Program-made: the position numbers and the translations under genes
The notes under the pieces: generated by a model
What the model was told of the DNA's origin: nothing
The model's input: the letters and a program-made list of their open reading frames with translations, nothing else
Databases searched by the model: none
Assembly: GCA_030528565.1 (NCBI GenBank)
Contig: JAUMYP010000001.1
Location: forward strand, 1 to 64,000
Length of the DNA: 64,000 bases
Source of the DNA: Pseudomonadota bacterium
Lineage (GTDB): Bacteria; Pseudomonadota; Gammaproteobacteria; Xanthomonadales; Xanthomonadaceae
Direction: 5' to 3'
Part shown: positions 28,165-34,774 of the stretch, piece by piece
Position numbering within the stretch: the stretch's first letter is position 1
Layout: each line of letters opens with the position of its first letter

Positions 28165-28243
28165 GGTAAGGTGTCCTTGTGGTATGATTGAGAATGCGGG
28201 GGACTGCCTAGTGATTTCTTGGGTAGTCCAAAGAAAAAGCGGT

Positions 28244-28777
28244 TTAGACGTACCTGAAGTAGTGACCGTCTTGTTCCCAGTAGTCGGTTAGCGTGAGGTC
28301 ACGCGCGAATGCGGAATAGTCGAAATAGGGGTGCAGGTGTTCGGGCATACCCCGGAGAAGGTCGTATCTGTCAACAAACTCCCACCCGAATGCCTCAGGC
28401 GTGTCGTAGTGGCCTTCGTACGCCTCTCGGAATGCCTCGGTTAGCGTGTATACGTTGGTCTCGCGCGTGTCGCCCCGGTCGCAATACCAGATTTCGAACG
28501 CTTCGGCTTCGTAGCTGTTCAGCACGTCGCAGGCCTCCGCGAATGCGCAGATTGCTTCGAGGTCTGGATACTCGCCCCAGCTTCGTGCGAGGCTGTCCGG
28601 GATACCTTCATAGTCATGTACTGCCCATTCTTCGGCTCCGGGTTCGGGCGATTCGGCAAGCATGGCTTTGATTTCTTCGTGCACCGTTTCGGGGTCGGTT
28701 ACGTCAATCCATCGCCCATGCAATTTGCCGTTGTTATACGCTGCGAGGCAGGCTACATAGATGCGTGCGGAAGCCAT
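28244..28777 (-). CDS. ardA: Antirestriction protein ArdA
   Basis: 177-residue acidic DNA mimic that blocks type I restriction-modification enzymes. The opening RIYVACLAAYNNGKLHGRWID is the ArdA signature and the protein is rich in Asp/Glu and aromatic residues throughout, as expected of B-DNA mimicry. In T7 the same job is done by the unrelated Ocr (gp0.3) from the early region; here it sits in the lysogeny module instead. Bounded upstream by a terminator. Confidence 0.92.
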   Translation of the reverse strand: MASARIYVACLAAYNNGKLHGRWIDVTDPETVHEEIKAMLAESPEPGAEEWAVHDYEGIPDSLARSWGEYPDLEAICAFAEACDVLNSYEAEAFEIWYCDRGDTRETNVYTLTEAFREAYEGHYDTPEAFGWEFVDRYDLLRGMPEHLHPYFDYSAFARDLTLTDYWEQDGHYFRYV

Positions 28778-28791
28778 TGGACTGTCTCCGG

Positions 28792-28822
28792 GTAAAAAGA
28801 AAGCCCGCGCTTTGGCGGGCTT
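28792..28822 (-). terminator. Intrinsic terminator between the small membrane-protein gene and ardA
   Basis: Minus-strand stem AAGCCCGC/GCGGGCTT (28815-28822 with 28801-28808), 6-base loop, followed by TCTTTTT. It would end or attenuate transcription coming from the upstream winged-helix gene. Confidence 0.8.
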
Positions 28823-28848
28823 GGGGGTGCTTGGGGATGTGTGTGTGG

Positions 28849-29076
28849 TTACATGAACAGCTTAGCGAAGGCCGTAGCCGCTGCGAAGAATGCAGCCCCG
28901 ACTACAAGCAAATACCATTGCGATTCCTTCTGCACCTTCTCGGCTTCTGCAGCGATGCGCTGGACTTCAGCGTTCAGTTTCATGGTGGTAGCCATGATTT
29001 GTGCAAGGTCGGCTTCAAATTTCTGCTTTTGCATGGCTGCGGTGATGGCAGGTGGCTGATGGTATTTTCGGGGCAT
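28849..29076 (-). CDS. Coiled-coil protein with C-terminal membrane anchor
   Basis: 75 residues from ATG 29076, which has an AAGGAG 6 nt upstream; a longer reading from an upstream ATG lacks such a site. Residues about 18-52 form a helical coiled-coil-like segment (FEADLAQIMATTMKLNAEVQ), and the C-terminus is one hydrophobic helix (YLLVVGAAFFAAATAFAKLF). Tail-anchored topology. Function unknown; membrane-based superinfection exclusion is one possibility. Confidence 0.65.
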   Translation of the reverse strand: MPRKYHQPPAITAAMQKQKFEADLAQIMATTMKLNAEVQRIAAEAEKVQKESQWYLLVVGAAFFAAATAFAKLFM

Positions 29077-29120
29077 TGTACGGCTCCTTGGCGTGTGCTG
29101 TGTGAATAGCGGGCATGGCA

Positions 29121-29152
29121 AAGGCCAGCGCATGACGGGCATGGCTGGCCTT
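29121..29152 (-). terminator. Hairpin after the winged-helix gene
   Basis: Perfect 9-bp inverted repeat AAGGCCAGC (29121-29129) / GCTGGCCTT (29144-29152) with a 14-base loop, between the 29189-29572 stop and the next start. No clear T tract follows, so it may be a processing or attenuation site rather than a full terminator. Confidence 0.4.
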
Positions 29153-29188
29153 GGGTGTGTATGGTGTATGAGTGTGCCTAGGGGTTGC

Positions 29189-29572
29189 CTAGGGGTTTGG
29201 CTTGGTGCGCTCTATAGCATCTAGCGCAGCTTGGATTGCGCGATTGACGACTTCGCGCCCAGCTGCGGTGATTCGTATGGGTTTCATCGACTCGTTTTCG
29301 GATGAGCGGTACGTTTCGATGAGGGGTTTGCCTGTTGAGTTCTTGGCTTTGTCTGCCAATGCCCTTACATTTGCAGACGTTGCGCCTTGGGTGATGGTGC
29401 CGGATTTACTCGCCAGTGTCTCCAAATCCTTGCGCTCGATGCTTTGCCCACCGGCTCCGGCGACTTCCAGCAAAAACAACGCACGCAAGGCCGTCAAATC
29501 AGGGTGTAACTCCGCACGTAGGGTAGTTATAGCGGCCTTTAGAGCTGATATTGCTTGGTTTTCTGTGAGCAT
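29189..29572 (-). CDS. Putative winged-helix DNA-binding protein, copy 2
   Basis: 127 residues. Blocks LRAELHPDLTALRALFLLEV, QGATSANVRALADKAK and PIRITAAGREVVNRAIQAAL line up with the paralogue at 23982-24359. The last block resembles the wing and final helix of MarR-like regulators. First gene of the leftward lysogeny module: a GGAAAA lies before ATG 29572 and a tandem 9-mer repeat (candidate operator) lies just upstream. It is the best candidate for a prophage repressor in the window, by position only; no classical CI-type repressor is present. Confidence 0.6.
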   Translation of the reverse strand: MLTENQAISALKAAITTLRAELHPDLTALRALFLLEVAGAGGQSIERKDLETLASKSGTITQGATSANVRALADKAKNSTGKPLIETYRSSENESMKPIRITAAGREVVNRAIQAALDAIERTKPNP

Positions 29573-29594
29573 TACGCTTTTCCGTGCTGATTGG

Positions 29595-29614
29595 TATTCC
29601 TATCATATTCCTAT
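29595..29614. promoter_or_regulatory. Tandem 9-mer (TATTCCTAT) candidate operator
   Basis: TATTCCTAT at 29595-29603 and again at 29606-29614, an 11-bp period that puts both on one face of the helix, 23-42 bp before the start of the 29189-29572 gene. Confidence 0.5.
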
Positions 29615-29698
29615 ACTGTGCAAGCATAAATTACTCTGATTTGTCAATATGGGGCATCGTATAATATGCAAATACATTTGATGCGAGTTTTGACAAAT

Positions 29699-29761
29699 AA
29701 AAAGGCGCAATTCTCCTGCAATCTCGGATAGCCAAACCCAAAATCGCAAGAGAATTGCACC
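29699..29761 (-). terminator. Strong intrinsic terminator of a leftward RNA
   Basis: Minus-strand stem of 12 bp with one G-U (GGTGCAATTCTC with GAGAATTGCGCC), extendable to 16 bp, closing a 26-base loop and followed by TTTTTATTTG. It faces the promoter at 30201-30229 across about 0.45 kb that lacks a credible protein gene. Confidence 0.75.
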
Positions 29762-30194
29762 GTAAATCAATGGTTAATTGCTAGATAACTCATTGATTAC
29801 TAATGCAATTCCGCCGTTTGCTGCCGGGTCTTCATCGCTTAGGCACACGCTGGGCGTGGCTTACGCGGCGCGGACGGGTTCCGGCAGGCAGGTCGGGGTA
29901 TTAATCCCGTTCTCGTAGCATGGGCTGCGAGGCTGGCAAGCTAGCGCCTTTAGTGCTGTCTGGCGCTCTCTCACTATCGAGAGATTGATTCAGGGTATCG
30001 CACGATAGCCCGCGTAACCGCTTGATATATCAAGCCTTTTGCCTGTTGGGGCTGTAGTCCGTTGGCTGCCTGTATGGCGTAACCGTAGGAGTCCCTAGGG
30101 CTGTCCGCAGTAGCGCATGGCACGGGCTGCGGTGGTTATTTGTCGCATCTATCGTTGCGCTGGTGGCTGTCTGATTAGCCGCCGTTGCTGCGAT
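29700..30194 (-). ncRNA. Candidate non-coding or leader RNA between phage late genes and lysogeny module
   Basis: A sigma70-like promoter on the right and an intrinsic terminator on the left frame about 495 nt. The interval has several self-complementary segments (for example CTTGATATATCAAG at about 30021-30034 and TATCGCACGATA at about 29996-30007). The longest minus-strand reading frame is 49 codons from a GTG without ribosome site (29974-30123, VPCATADSPRDSYGYAIQAA at its start). Either a structured RNA or an RNA with small peptides is possible. Position in a prophage control region invites comparison with P4-type RNA immunity, but no sequence match is claimed. Confidence 0.45.
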
Positions 30195-30200
30195 GTGTGT

Positions 30201-30229
30201 AGATTAAGTCAATCCGTCATTAATGTCAA
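30201..30229 (-). promoter_or_regulatory. Sigma70-type promoter reading leftward
   Basis: Minus strand: consensus TTGACA (30229-30224), exactly 17 bp, then TAATCT (30206-30201). The perfect -35 and optimal spacing make it one of the best host-type promoters in the prophage; start expected near 30194. Confidence 0.65.
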
Positions 30230-30689
30230 TACTTACGATGTGTGTTTTTATGCGATTCGTGTTTTATTCAACAATCATTCAGCTTTCCACGCTGCTACAG
30301 ATTAATTCACCCAGATTTTACCCAATTAGCAGCAATACTACTAAGAACACCAGAGACAGCCAAAGCCTGACGTCAGCTACCTCGACGCGCCGCAAAAACT
30401 AATCTAAGCAAAACTTAGAGCGCACCCGCAGGGCGGATACACTCATCAACTGTCTAAGCATTACAGTGCAGGGCTATACACGACGCGGCTCGCACGCAAT
30501 CAGTGACGCGAGACGTGACGCGGGCATGTATCGGGATGCTGTTTCGGTAATTAGACCGCGTGCGCGTGCGGACTCTATCGCGCGTGTGCGTGCGCGGACT
30601 ATACCGCGTGCGTGCGCGAGGGGGCACGGGGGGTATCGCGTGGTTTCAAAACCATAAATACCCTCTCGGAAATTTTCGACAAAATATTT
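30230..30689. other. Gene-free intergenic region
   Basis: No credible gene on either strand. Contains TCTAAG-CAAAA-CTTAGA hairpin (about 30402-30418), a second TCTAAGCA about 50 bp further, a GTGACGCG duplication near 30503-30522, and the alternating purine-pyrimidine tract listed separately. No T7-like promoter sequence was recognised. Confidence 0.6.
30554..30620. repeat. Imperfect tandem repeats of alternating CG/TG (Z-DNA prone)
   Basis: Three degenerate units of about 26 bp built on GCGTGCGCGTGCGGACT, TATCGCGCGTGTGCGTGCGCGGACTA and CCGCGTGCGTGCGCGA. Nearly every step alternates purine and pyrimidine, the composition that favours left-handed DNA. Confidence 0.7.
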
Positions 30690-30709
30690 GGGCGGCTCTA
30701 TGGCCGCCC
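30690..30709 (-). terminator. Hairpin terminator at the end of the late gene cluster
   Basis: GGGCGGC (30690-30696) / GCCGCCC (30703-30709) with a 6-base loop; on the minus strand it is followed by AAATATTTTG. It lies 28 bp after the stop of the last late gene. The T tract is broken, so its strength is uncertain. Confidence 0.55.
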
Positions 30710-30737
30710 TAGGTGTGATTGGGTTTCTGTTGGTGAC

Positions 30738-31232
30738 TTACGGTAGTGGGCTACTCCGCAGCCCCTTCATGGTGATTTCTGCGGATTTGTAGACGGTAAT
30801 ATCGCCGGGCTTTTCGTGGCTCACGAACTTCCAACGTACATCCATGGCGGCCTCTATCGCGCGTGAGAACACCGAGCAGACTTCTACGCTACCTGTGGAC
30901 GCTGCTATTTCGGCTGCACGGGCGAGGCTTGCCACTGCGAGAGCGTGGCTGGAAACATTCCCCTTCTGGAATGTTTCTGGGTATAGCGTGAGGCCAGCGC
31001 TCCAAGTATCCTCCACCATCTTGGTGGCGTATCTGGATGCTGCTGATGATGAGGTTCCGACCTTCACGAGCGCATCCGCAACAAGCATTCTGGCGTTTAT
31101 CGCTGCCATGCGTGGGAGCTTCGAGCCGCCTCTTGTTGGTACTTCCGTGCTGGCCGTATCCGTACCGCCTGAAGTCGCAAGCGTAACGATAACGCCCATA
31201 AACAAGAGGCCGAATACAACGACCCATTCCAT
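30738..31232 (-). CDS. Membrane-anchored protein of unknown function, last late gene
   Basis: 164 residues: an N-terminal hydrophobic segment (MEWVVVFGLLFMGVIVTLAT) followed by a Thr/Ser-rich linker and a helical domain with no recognised motif. GGGAGG 5 nt before ATG 31232 decides the start; a GTG six bases upstream lies within that ribosome site. The leader carries a large hairpin (31241-31296) whose 3' arm enters the ribosome site, so translation may be controlled. Confidence 0.6.
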   Translation of the reverse strand: MEWVVVFGLLFMGVIVTLATSGGTDTASTEVPTRGGSKLPRMAAINARMLVADALVKVGTSSSAASRYATKMVEDTWSAGLTLYPETFQKGNVSSHALAVASLARAAEIAASTGSVEVCSVFSRAIEAAMDVRWKFVSHEKPGDITVYKSAEITMKGLRSSPLP

Positions 31233-31240
31233 AGACACCT

Positions 31241-31296
31241 CCCTGTTGACCTAAGAAGCCAGCAATTCTACTTGCTGAATCCTTAGGCCAACAGGG
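31241..31296 (-). promoter_or_regulatory. Long symmetric hairpin in the leader of the last late gene
   Basis: Three paired blocks, CCCTGTTG, CCTAAG and CAGCAA, answer in exact reverse order as TTGCTG, CTTAGG and CAACAGGG, separated by symmetric internal loops (1x1 and 4x4) around a 6-base loop. 20 paired bases in 56 nt. The outer arm reaches the GGGAGG ribosome site of the next gene. It resembles the hairpins used as RNase III processing sites in T7 transcripts, or a translation switch. Confidence 0.7.
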
Positions 31297-31309
31297 GGAA
31301 TCCATACCG

Positions 31310-31756
31310 CTAACTCCGTTTCTTGACGGACTTCACACGTTTGCCTGTGCGCGTATCGAACACGTCCACCTGTGCCCCCGTATACAGGCACACCTGTGAG
31401 GCGAGGCGTACAGCCTCAGCAGCACTTTTACCAGCCAGCAGTCCGGCCAAGGCGGCCTGTTCACCACTGCCGATGGCGTAGGTGTCCGTGAGTACAGGCA
31501 CGGTATCTTCGTCACCTTGGTGGACGTACAGGCCGGAGTCCCGGTTCCAGACCACAAGGCTATAGTCACCTTCAGGCGGCTCGTTGCCTTCCCTGATGGC
31601 TTCTACGGCCTGCATGGCTTGGGACAGGTCGCCCAAGGTGAAGGCTACAGTGTCCCTGTCGATGTCCACAATCTTGCACTGGTGGTACTTGGTATCGCCT
31701 CGGGTTATCTGGGTGTCGATGGCGGTGTACCGACCGTCATAGGCTAGGGTCGTCAT
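31310..31756 (-). CDS. HslV-like N-terminal-nucleophile hydrolase
   Basis: 148 residues from ATG 31756. It begins MTTLAYDGRYTAIDTQ, which would expose Thr-2 as an N-terminal nucleophile after Met removal, as in proteasome beta/HslV subunits. YAIGSGEQAALAGLLAGKSAAEAV and VCLYTGAQVDVF match HslV YAIGSGGNYALAAA and ICVYTN strands. About 25 residues shorter than bacterial HslV. Its start overlaps the endolysin stop (ATGA). Such proteins occur in many phages with unknown role; protease activity is inference. Confidence 0.75.
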   Translation of the reverse strand: MTTLAYDGRYTAIDTQITRGDTKYHQCKIVDIDRDTVAFTLGDLSQAMQAVEAIREGNEPPEGDYSLVVWNRDSGLYVHQGDEDTVPVLTDTYAIGSGEQAALAGLLAGKSAAEAVRLASQVCLYTGAQVDVFDTRTGKRVKSVKKRS

Positions 31757-32286
31757 GGGAGGCGCTGGAGTTCCTCCGCGAGTACCTTGGCGACGGCCTT
31801 GGCGGCCAGCCATTTGCGTTGGGCGTATGTGGCAACATCTTCGGGATTGGTCAGAAAGAACAGCTCGACGATAAGACCGCCTGCCCGGACGAAGGCCAGC
31901 CGGGAGTGTTGACCTGCGTTCTCGGGTTTTGCTCCACGGTTGCGGATGCCTAGGGCGGAGGCAATGGCCGTAGATAGCTTGTCCGCCAAGGTGAAGGCAG
32001 TCGTTCCAGACAGGACTTCAGCCCCTGTAGCCGCAGGGTTAGCTGCGGCATTACAGTGGAACTCTACGGCGATTGCGTAGGCGGCTGCTAGTTTGGCAGC
32101 GCGGCCTAGGGGCAAGTTGGTCTTGCCTCCCCCGTCGGCGGCATGTGGGATGCCCATGTCGCGCAGGTAATGCGCGACCATGTTGCGGAACTCTACAGCG
32201 ACATCGGCTTCCTTCAGGCCGTTTGCGACTGCGCCGGGGTCAGTGTTGGAGTGCCCGGCGGAGAGGAAGATGCAGTGGTGCTTCAC
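31753..32286 (-). CDS. N-acetylmuramoyl-L-alanine amidase (Amidase_3 endolysin)
   Basis: Cleaves the amide bond between MurNAc and L-Ala of peptidoglycan for host lysis. 177 residues from GTG 32286 (GGAAG 8 nt upstream). Zinc and catalytic residues of Amidase_3 are visible: His in SAGHSNTDPGAV, His in VEFHCNAAANP and Glu in LIVELFFLTNPED. No signal peptide, so export depends on the holin. Overlaps the upstream mini membrane gene by 3 bp (GTGA). Confidence 0.9.
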   Translation of the reverse strand: MKHHCIFLSAGHSNTDPGAVANGLKEADVAVEFRNMVAHYLRDMGIPHAADGGGKTNLPLGRAAKLAAAYAIAVEFHCNAAANPAATGAEVLSGTTAFTLADKLSTAIASALGIRNRGAKPENAGQHSRLAFVRAGGLIVELFFLTNPEDVATYAQRKWLAAKAVAKVLAEELQRLP

Positions 32287-32435
32287 TGGAAAGGCTTCCG
32301 AAGTTCAGGGTCGATTTCCAGCTCCACGTTACTCAACCAGTAGCGGGGGGCTACCCACATGAGCAGGTACACAATCAGGACGACGTGCACAATAAACAGG
32401 GCGATGGCGGCTATGCCAAAGATAGTGTCTAGCAT
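32283..32435 (-). CDS. Mini membrane protein (50 residues) of the lysis cassette
   Basis: Starts MLDTIFGIAAIALFIVHVVL, one transmembrane helix (about residues 4-30) then a short charged tail ending RKPFQ. GAGGA lies 9 nt before the ATG, which overlaps the previous stop (TGATG). Candidate pinholin, antiholin or accessory lysis protein; not recognised. Confidence 0.65.
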   Translation of the reverse strand: MLDTIFGIAAIALFIVHVVLIVYLLMWVAPRYWLSNVELEIDPELRKPFQ

Positions 32436-32590
32436 CACTGGATGTCCTCGGCTTTGGAGGCGGGGGCCGTGACGCTACGGACAATCGGTACAGGCTTCTT
32501 CGGGAAGATGCGCGGATACCAGTAGATACACAGGCAGATGCCCAAGGCGTAGTACAGGGTAAAGCTGGCGAGAGCAGTGAACATAGTCAT
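32435..32590 (-). CDS. Mini membrane protein (51 residues) after large terminase
   Basis: One hydrophobic helix (MTMFTALASFTLYYALGICL...) followed by a basic and proline-rich tail (YPRIFPKKPVPIVRS). Its ATG shares a base with the terminase stop. With the next gene it forms a tightly packed pair ahead of the endolysin. Confidence 0.65.
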   Translation of the reverse strand: MTMFTALASFTLYYALGICLCIYWYPRIFPKKPVPIVRSVTAPASKAEDIQ

Positions 32591-34254
32591 CAGTATGTGT
32601 CCAGATAGTTGAGGGTTGTGGGGGATTCGCCTGTGACAGCGCGAATGAACTCGGCGTAGACGGCATCGGCCTGTTCTTCGGCGAGCTTGAGTTCTTCCAA
32701 GGTGACATCACGGGCGAGCTGGTCTTGCCAGTAGCGGACGGCCATTTCGACGGCCTCGATGCGGTCATCGTGTCGAAGGGAACCCCGGTCTTTGGTGATG
32801 CGGGTCAGCTGGTAGAACAGCTGGTAATGCGGCTTTTCGGTCTTTTGGTCGTGACGCAGTAGGGAGGCATCGACCACAAGACGGTGGCTGTTCAGGACAG
32901 GCTCCAAGGTGTCGATGATTCGTCGCTCCTTGGACATGCCGTAGTTTTTGACTTCCTCGACCGTGCAGGGGTATATGCGCTGCAAGATGGGCGAAAGGAG
33001 CTTGGTGAACATGCCATCGCCATAGTTGGACTCGACGAGAATCAGGCTGACCTTCTCGGCGCGGGCGATGTGTGCCAAGGTTTCCAGAGTCTTTTCGTCG
33101 TAACCCCCTGCGGTAGCTCCTGCTCGCCGCAGGTACACCATGCCCCGCAGCATGGCGGTCACGGCATAGCCTGTTTCGTCGCTGCCTCGGCCTGATGGGT
33201 CGATGGCCATGACCTTGCCCGTGTATGGCTCCATGTCCGGGGACTGGTACATGGGCCGGTACAGACGGTCGCCGCTGAAGCCTACAGAAGGGATGTCTTG
33301 GACAATCAGCTTGGGGTCGGACGACCATACGATGCGGACAGGCGCGACTTCAGGGTCGATGTCGGTGACAATCAGGTCGGACAGCTTGAGCGGATAGCGT
33401 TCGGCATCCGACAATGAGGTATCCAACATGAACTGAAGCATGAACCCGGAGCGGCCATAGGAGGCCTCACGCTCCAACAGGTCGTCATCAGAGAACCGGA
33501 CAGACTCTACGTTTCTCCAAGCGATGCGCGGGTCTGCATCGAATGGTTCGGCAATCATCGGTGCGAGCCGGTCGCCGTATGCAAGACGTTGCTTGCTGTC
33601 CTTGGGGTAGCGGGCAGGCCAGATGCGAATCTGATACCCGCGCTGTTCCAAGGCGGAGTACAGGCTTTCTTCTACTTGAGGCGTGCCGAGGTAGATGACT
33701 CGCCCATTCGGCTTGAGTACCGCGTCGAACTCCTTGACCAGCTCACGTAGCTTTTCGCGCTGCACAACGGTCATAGAGTTGCGCGGCGTTTCCACGTCAT
33801 CGGCGATGATGGTGTCGGCTCGGGAGCCGGTCAGTTGCCCGGTAATGCCCACGGATTTGACCGAGGGGCTTTGGTCGGGGAGTGCGGGGCCGACATCGAA
33901 GGCGATGTTGGAGGAACGCTGGTCTGACCGGGGGCGGAGGTGGTACAGCTCAGGGATACTGTCGATAAGGCGCTTGACGAATACACTGAAAGCGTCTGCA
34001 CGCTCTTTACTGGCAGACACCACCATGATTTTGTGTTGAGGGTCTTTCCACAACAGCCAGCAGGCATAAGCTGCCGTGAGCCACGACTTGCCTACCCCGC
34101 GATAGGCCATGATGATGCAGCGACGTGGCCCGGTATGGAGATACCGGGCGATGTCGTACTGCACTGGGGTAGGGGAAGGCAGGTTAAGCAGCTTCCAGAC
34201 GTGAAAGGCAAAGTTGCGGAAATCGTCAAACGGGTGTTTGGCGCGTGCGGTCAA
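32590..34254 (-). CDS. Terminase large subunit (T7 gp19-like)
   Basis: DNA-packaging ATPase and nuclease. 554 residues (T7 gp19: 586). ATPase: Walker A YRGVGKSW and Walker B TIIADDVE; nuclease domain begins VMAIDPSGRGSDETG with acidic metal ligands. The start codon is TTG at 34254, overlapping the small-subunit stop (TTGA); no ATG or GTG before the conserved N-terminus fits, so translation probably depends on coupling. Confidence 0.95.
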   Translation of the reverse strand: MTARAKHPFDDFRNFAFHVWKLLNLPSPTPVQYDIARYLHTGPRRCIIMAYRGVGKSWLTAAYACWLLWKDPQHKIMVVSASKERADAFSVFVKRLIDSIPELYHLRPRSDQRSSNIAFDVGPALPDQSPSVKSVGITGQLTGSRADTIIADDVETPRNSMTVVQREKLRELVKEFDAVLKPNGRVIYLGTPQVEESLYSALEQRGYQIRIWPARYPKDSKQRLAYGDRLAPMIAEPFDADPRIAWRNVESVRFSDDDLLEREASYGRSGFMLQFMLDTSLSDAERYPLKLSDLIVTDIDPEVAPVRIVWSSDPKLIVQDIPSVGFSGDRLYRPMYQSPDMEPYTGKVMAIDPSGRGSDETGYAVTAMLRGMVYLRRAGATAGGYDEKTLETLAHIARAEKVSLILVESNYGDGMFTKLLSPILQRIYPCTVEEVKNYGMSKERRIIDTLEPVLNSHRLVVDASLLRHDQKTEKPHYQLFYQLTRITKDRGSLRHDDRIEAVEMAVRYWQDQLARDVTLEELKLAEEQADAVYAEFIRAVTGESPTTLNYLDTY

Positions 34255-34502
34255 TGCGATGCGAAGCTGTCGGACTCAGGGTCGTATGGGAACTGCGCCA
34301 CACGGTCGGCAATGCGCCCCATAGGCGTGCCTTGGGCGGGTGCTGCCTCAATGTTGTTGTCCTTGAGGAACTGACGGGCAACATTAAGCAGTGCAGCGCC
34401 GCCCTTGGTTTCGCTGTCGACGCCCTCCAGCAGTTCGGCCAGCTTCTCAGCCAGTGCGTTGTGGAGGGCTTCCATTGCGGAGGTGGAGGCAGACTTACTC
34501 AC
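34251..34502 (-). CDS. Terminase small subunit (T7 gp18-like)
   Basis: DNA-recognition subunit of the packaging motor. 83 residues from GTG 34502 (T7 gp18: 89), starting VSKSASTSAMEALHNALAEK and helical throughout. The assignment rests on size, helical character and exact T7 position between holin and large terminase. GTG overlaps the holin stop (GTGA). Confidence 0.75.
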   Translation of the reverse strand: MSKSASTSAMEALHNALAEKLAELLEGVDSETKGGAALLNVARQFLKDNNIEAAPAQGTPMGRIADRVAQFPYDPESDSFASH

Positions 34503-34774
34503 TTCTTGCCCATCCACTTGTGGAAGATGGCCTCCAGCGCGGAGGTGCCCAAGGAAGCCATGATGCAGGCAAAGGCGACCTGTGCGACGAAGGGGGCATC
34601 AGGCATGAACAGCACAAGCACGCCTGCGGCTAAGCCGCACACGCCGGACAGGATGGCGCGGCCAATAACAATACGGGGGGTTAGCTTTTCTTCGGAGGTC
34701 AGCATCTGGCCGATGCCGACAAGCAGGCCAGCACCGCCGAGTGCGGCGATGAGCTTGAGGTCGTTGTGGGGCAT
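34499..34774 (-). CDS. Holin
   Basis: 91 residues with three hydrophobic segments (LKLIAALGGAGLLVGIGQ, IGRAILSGVCGLAAGVLVLF, FVAQVAFACIMASLG) and a charged tail EAIFHKWMGKK, the profile of a class I holin. Position just upstream of the small terminase equals T7 gene 17.5. Controls timing of endolysin access to the cell wall. Confidence 0.8.
   Translation of the reverse strand: MPHNDLKLIAALGGAGLLVGIGQMLTSEEKLTPRIVIGRAILSGVCGLAAGVLVLFMPDAPFVAQVAFACIMASLGTSALEAIFHKWMGKK

Noticed and set aside
28200..28235. Terminator between ardA and the clamp-like gene
   Set aside because: GGACTGCC/GGGTAGTCC can pair weakly, but a mismatch and absence of a downstream T tract on the minus strand make it unconvincing.
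29641..29665. Rightward promoter TTGTCA ... TATAAT
   Set aside because: Spacer is only 13 bp, too short for sigma70; no rightward gene follows.
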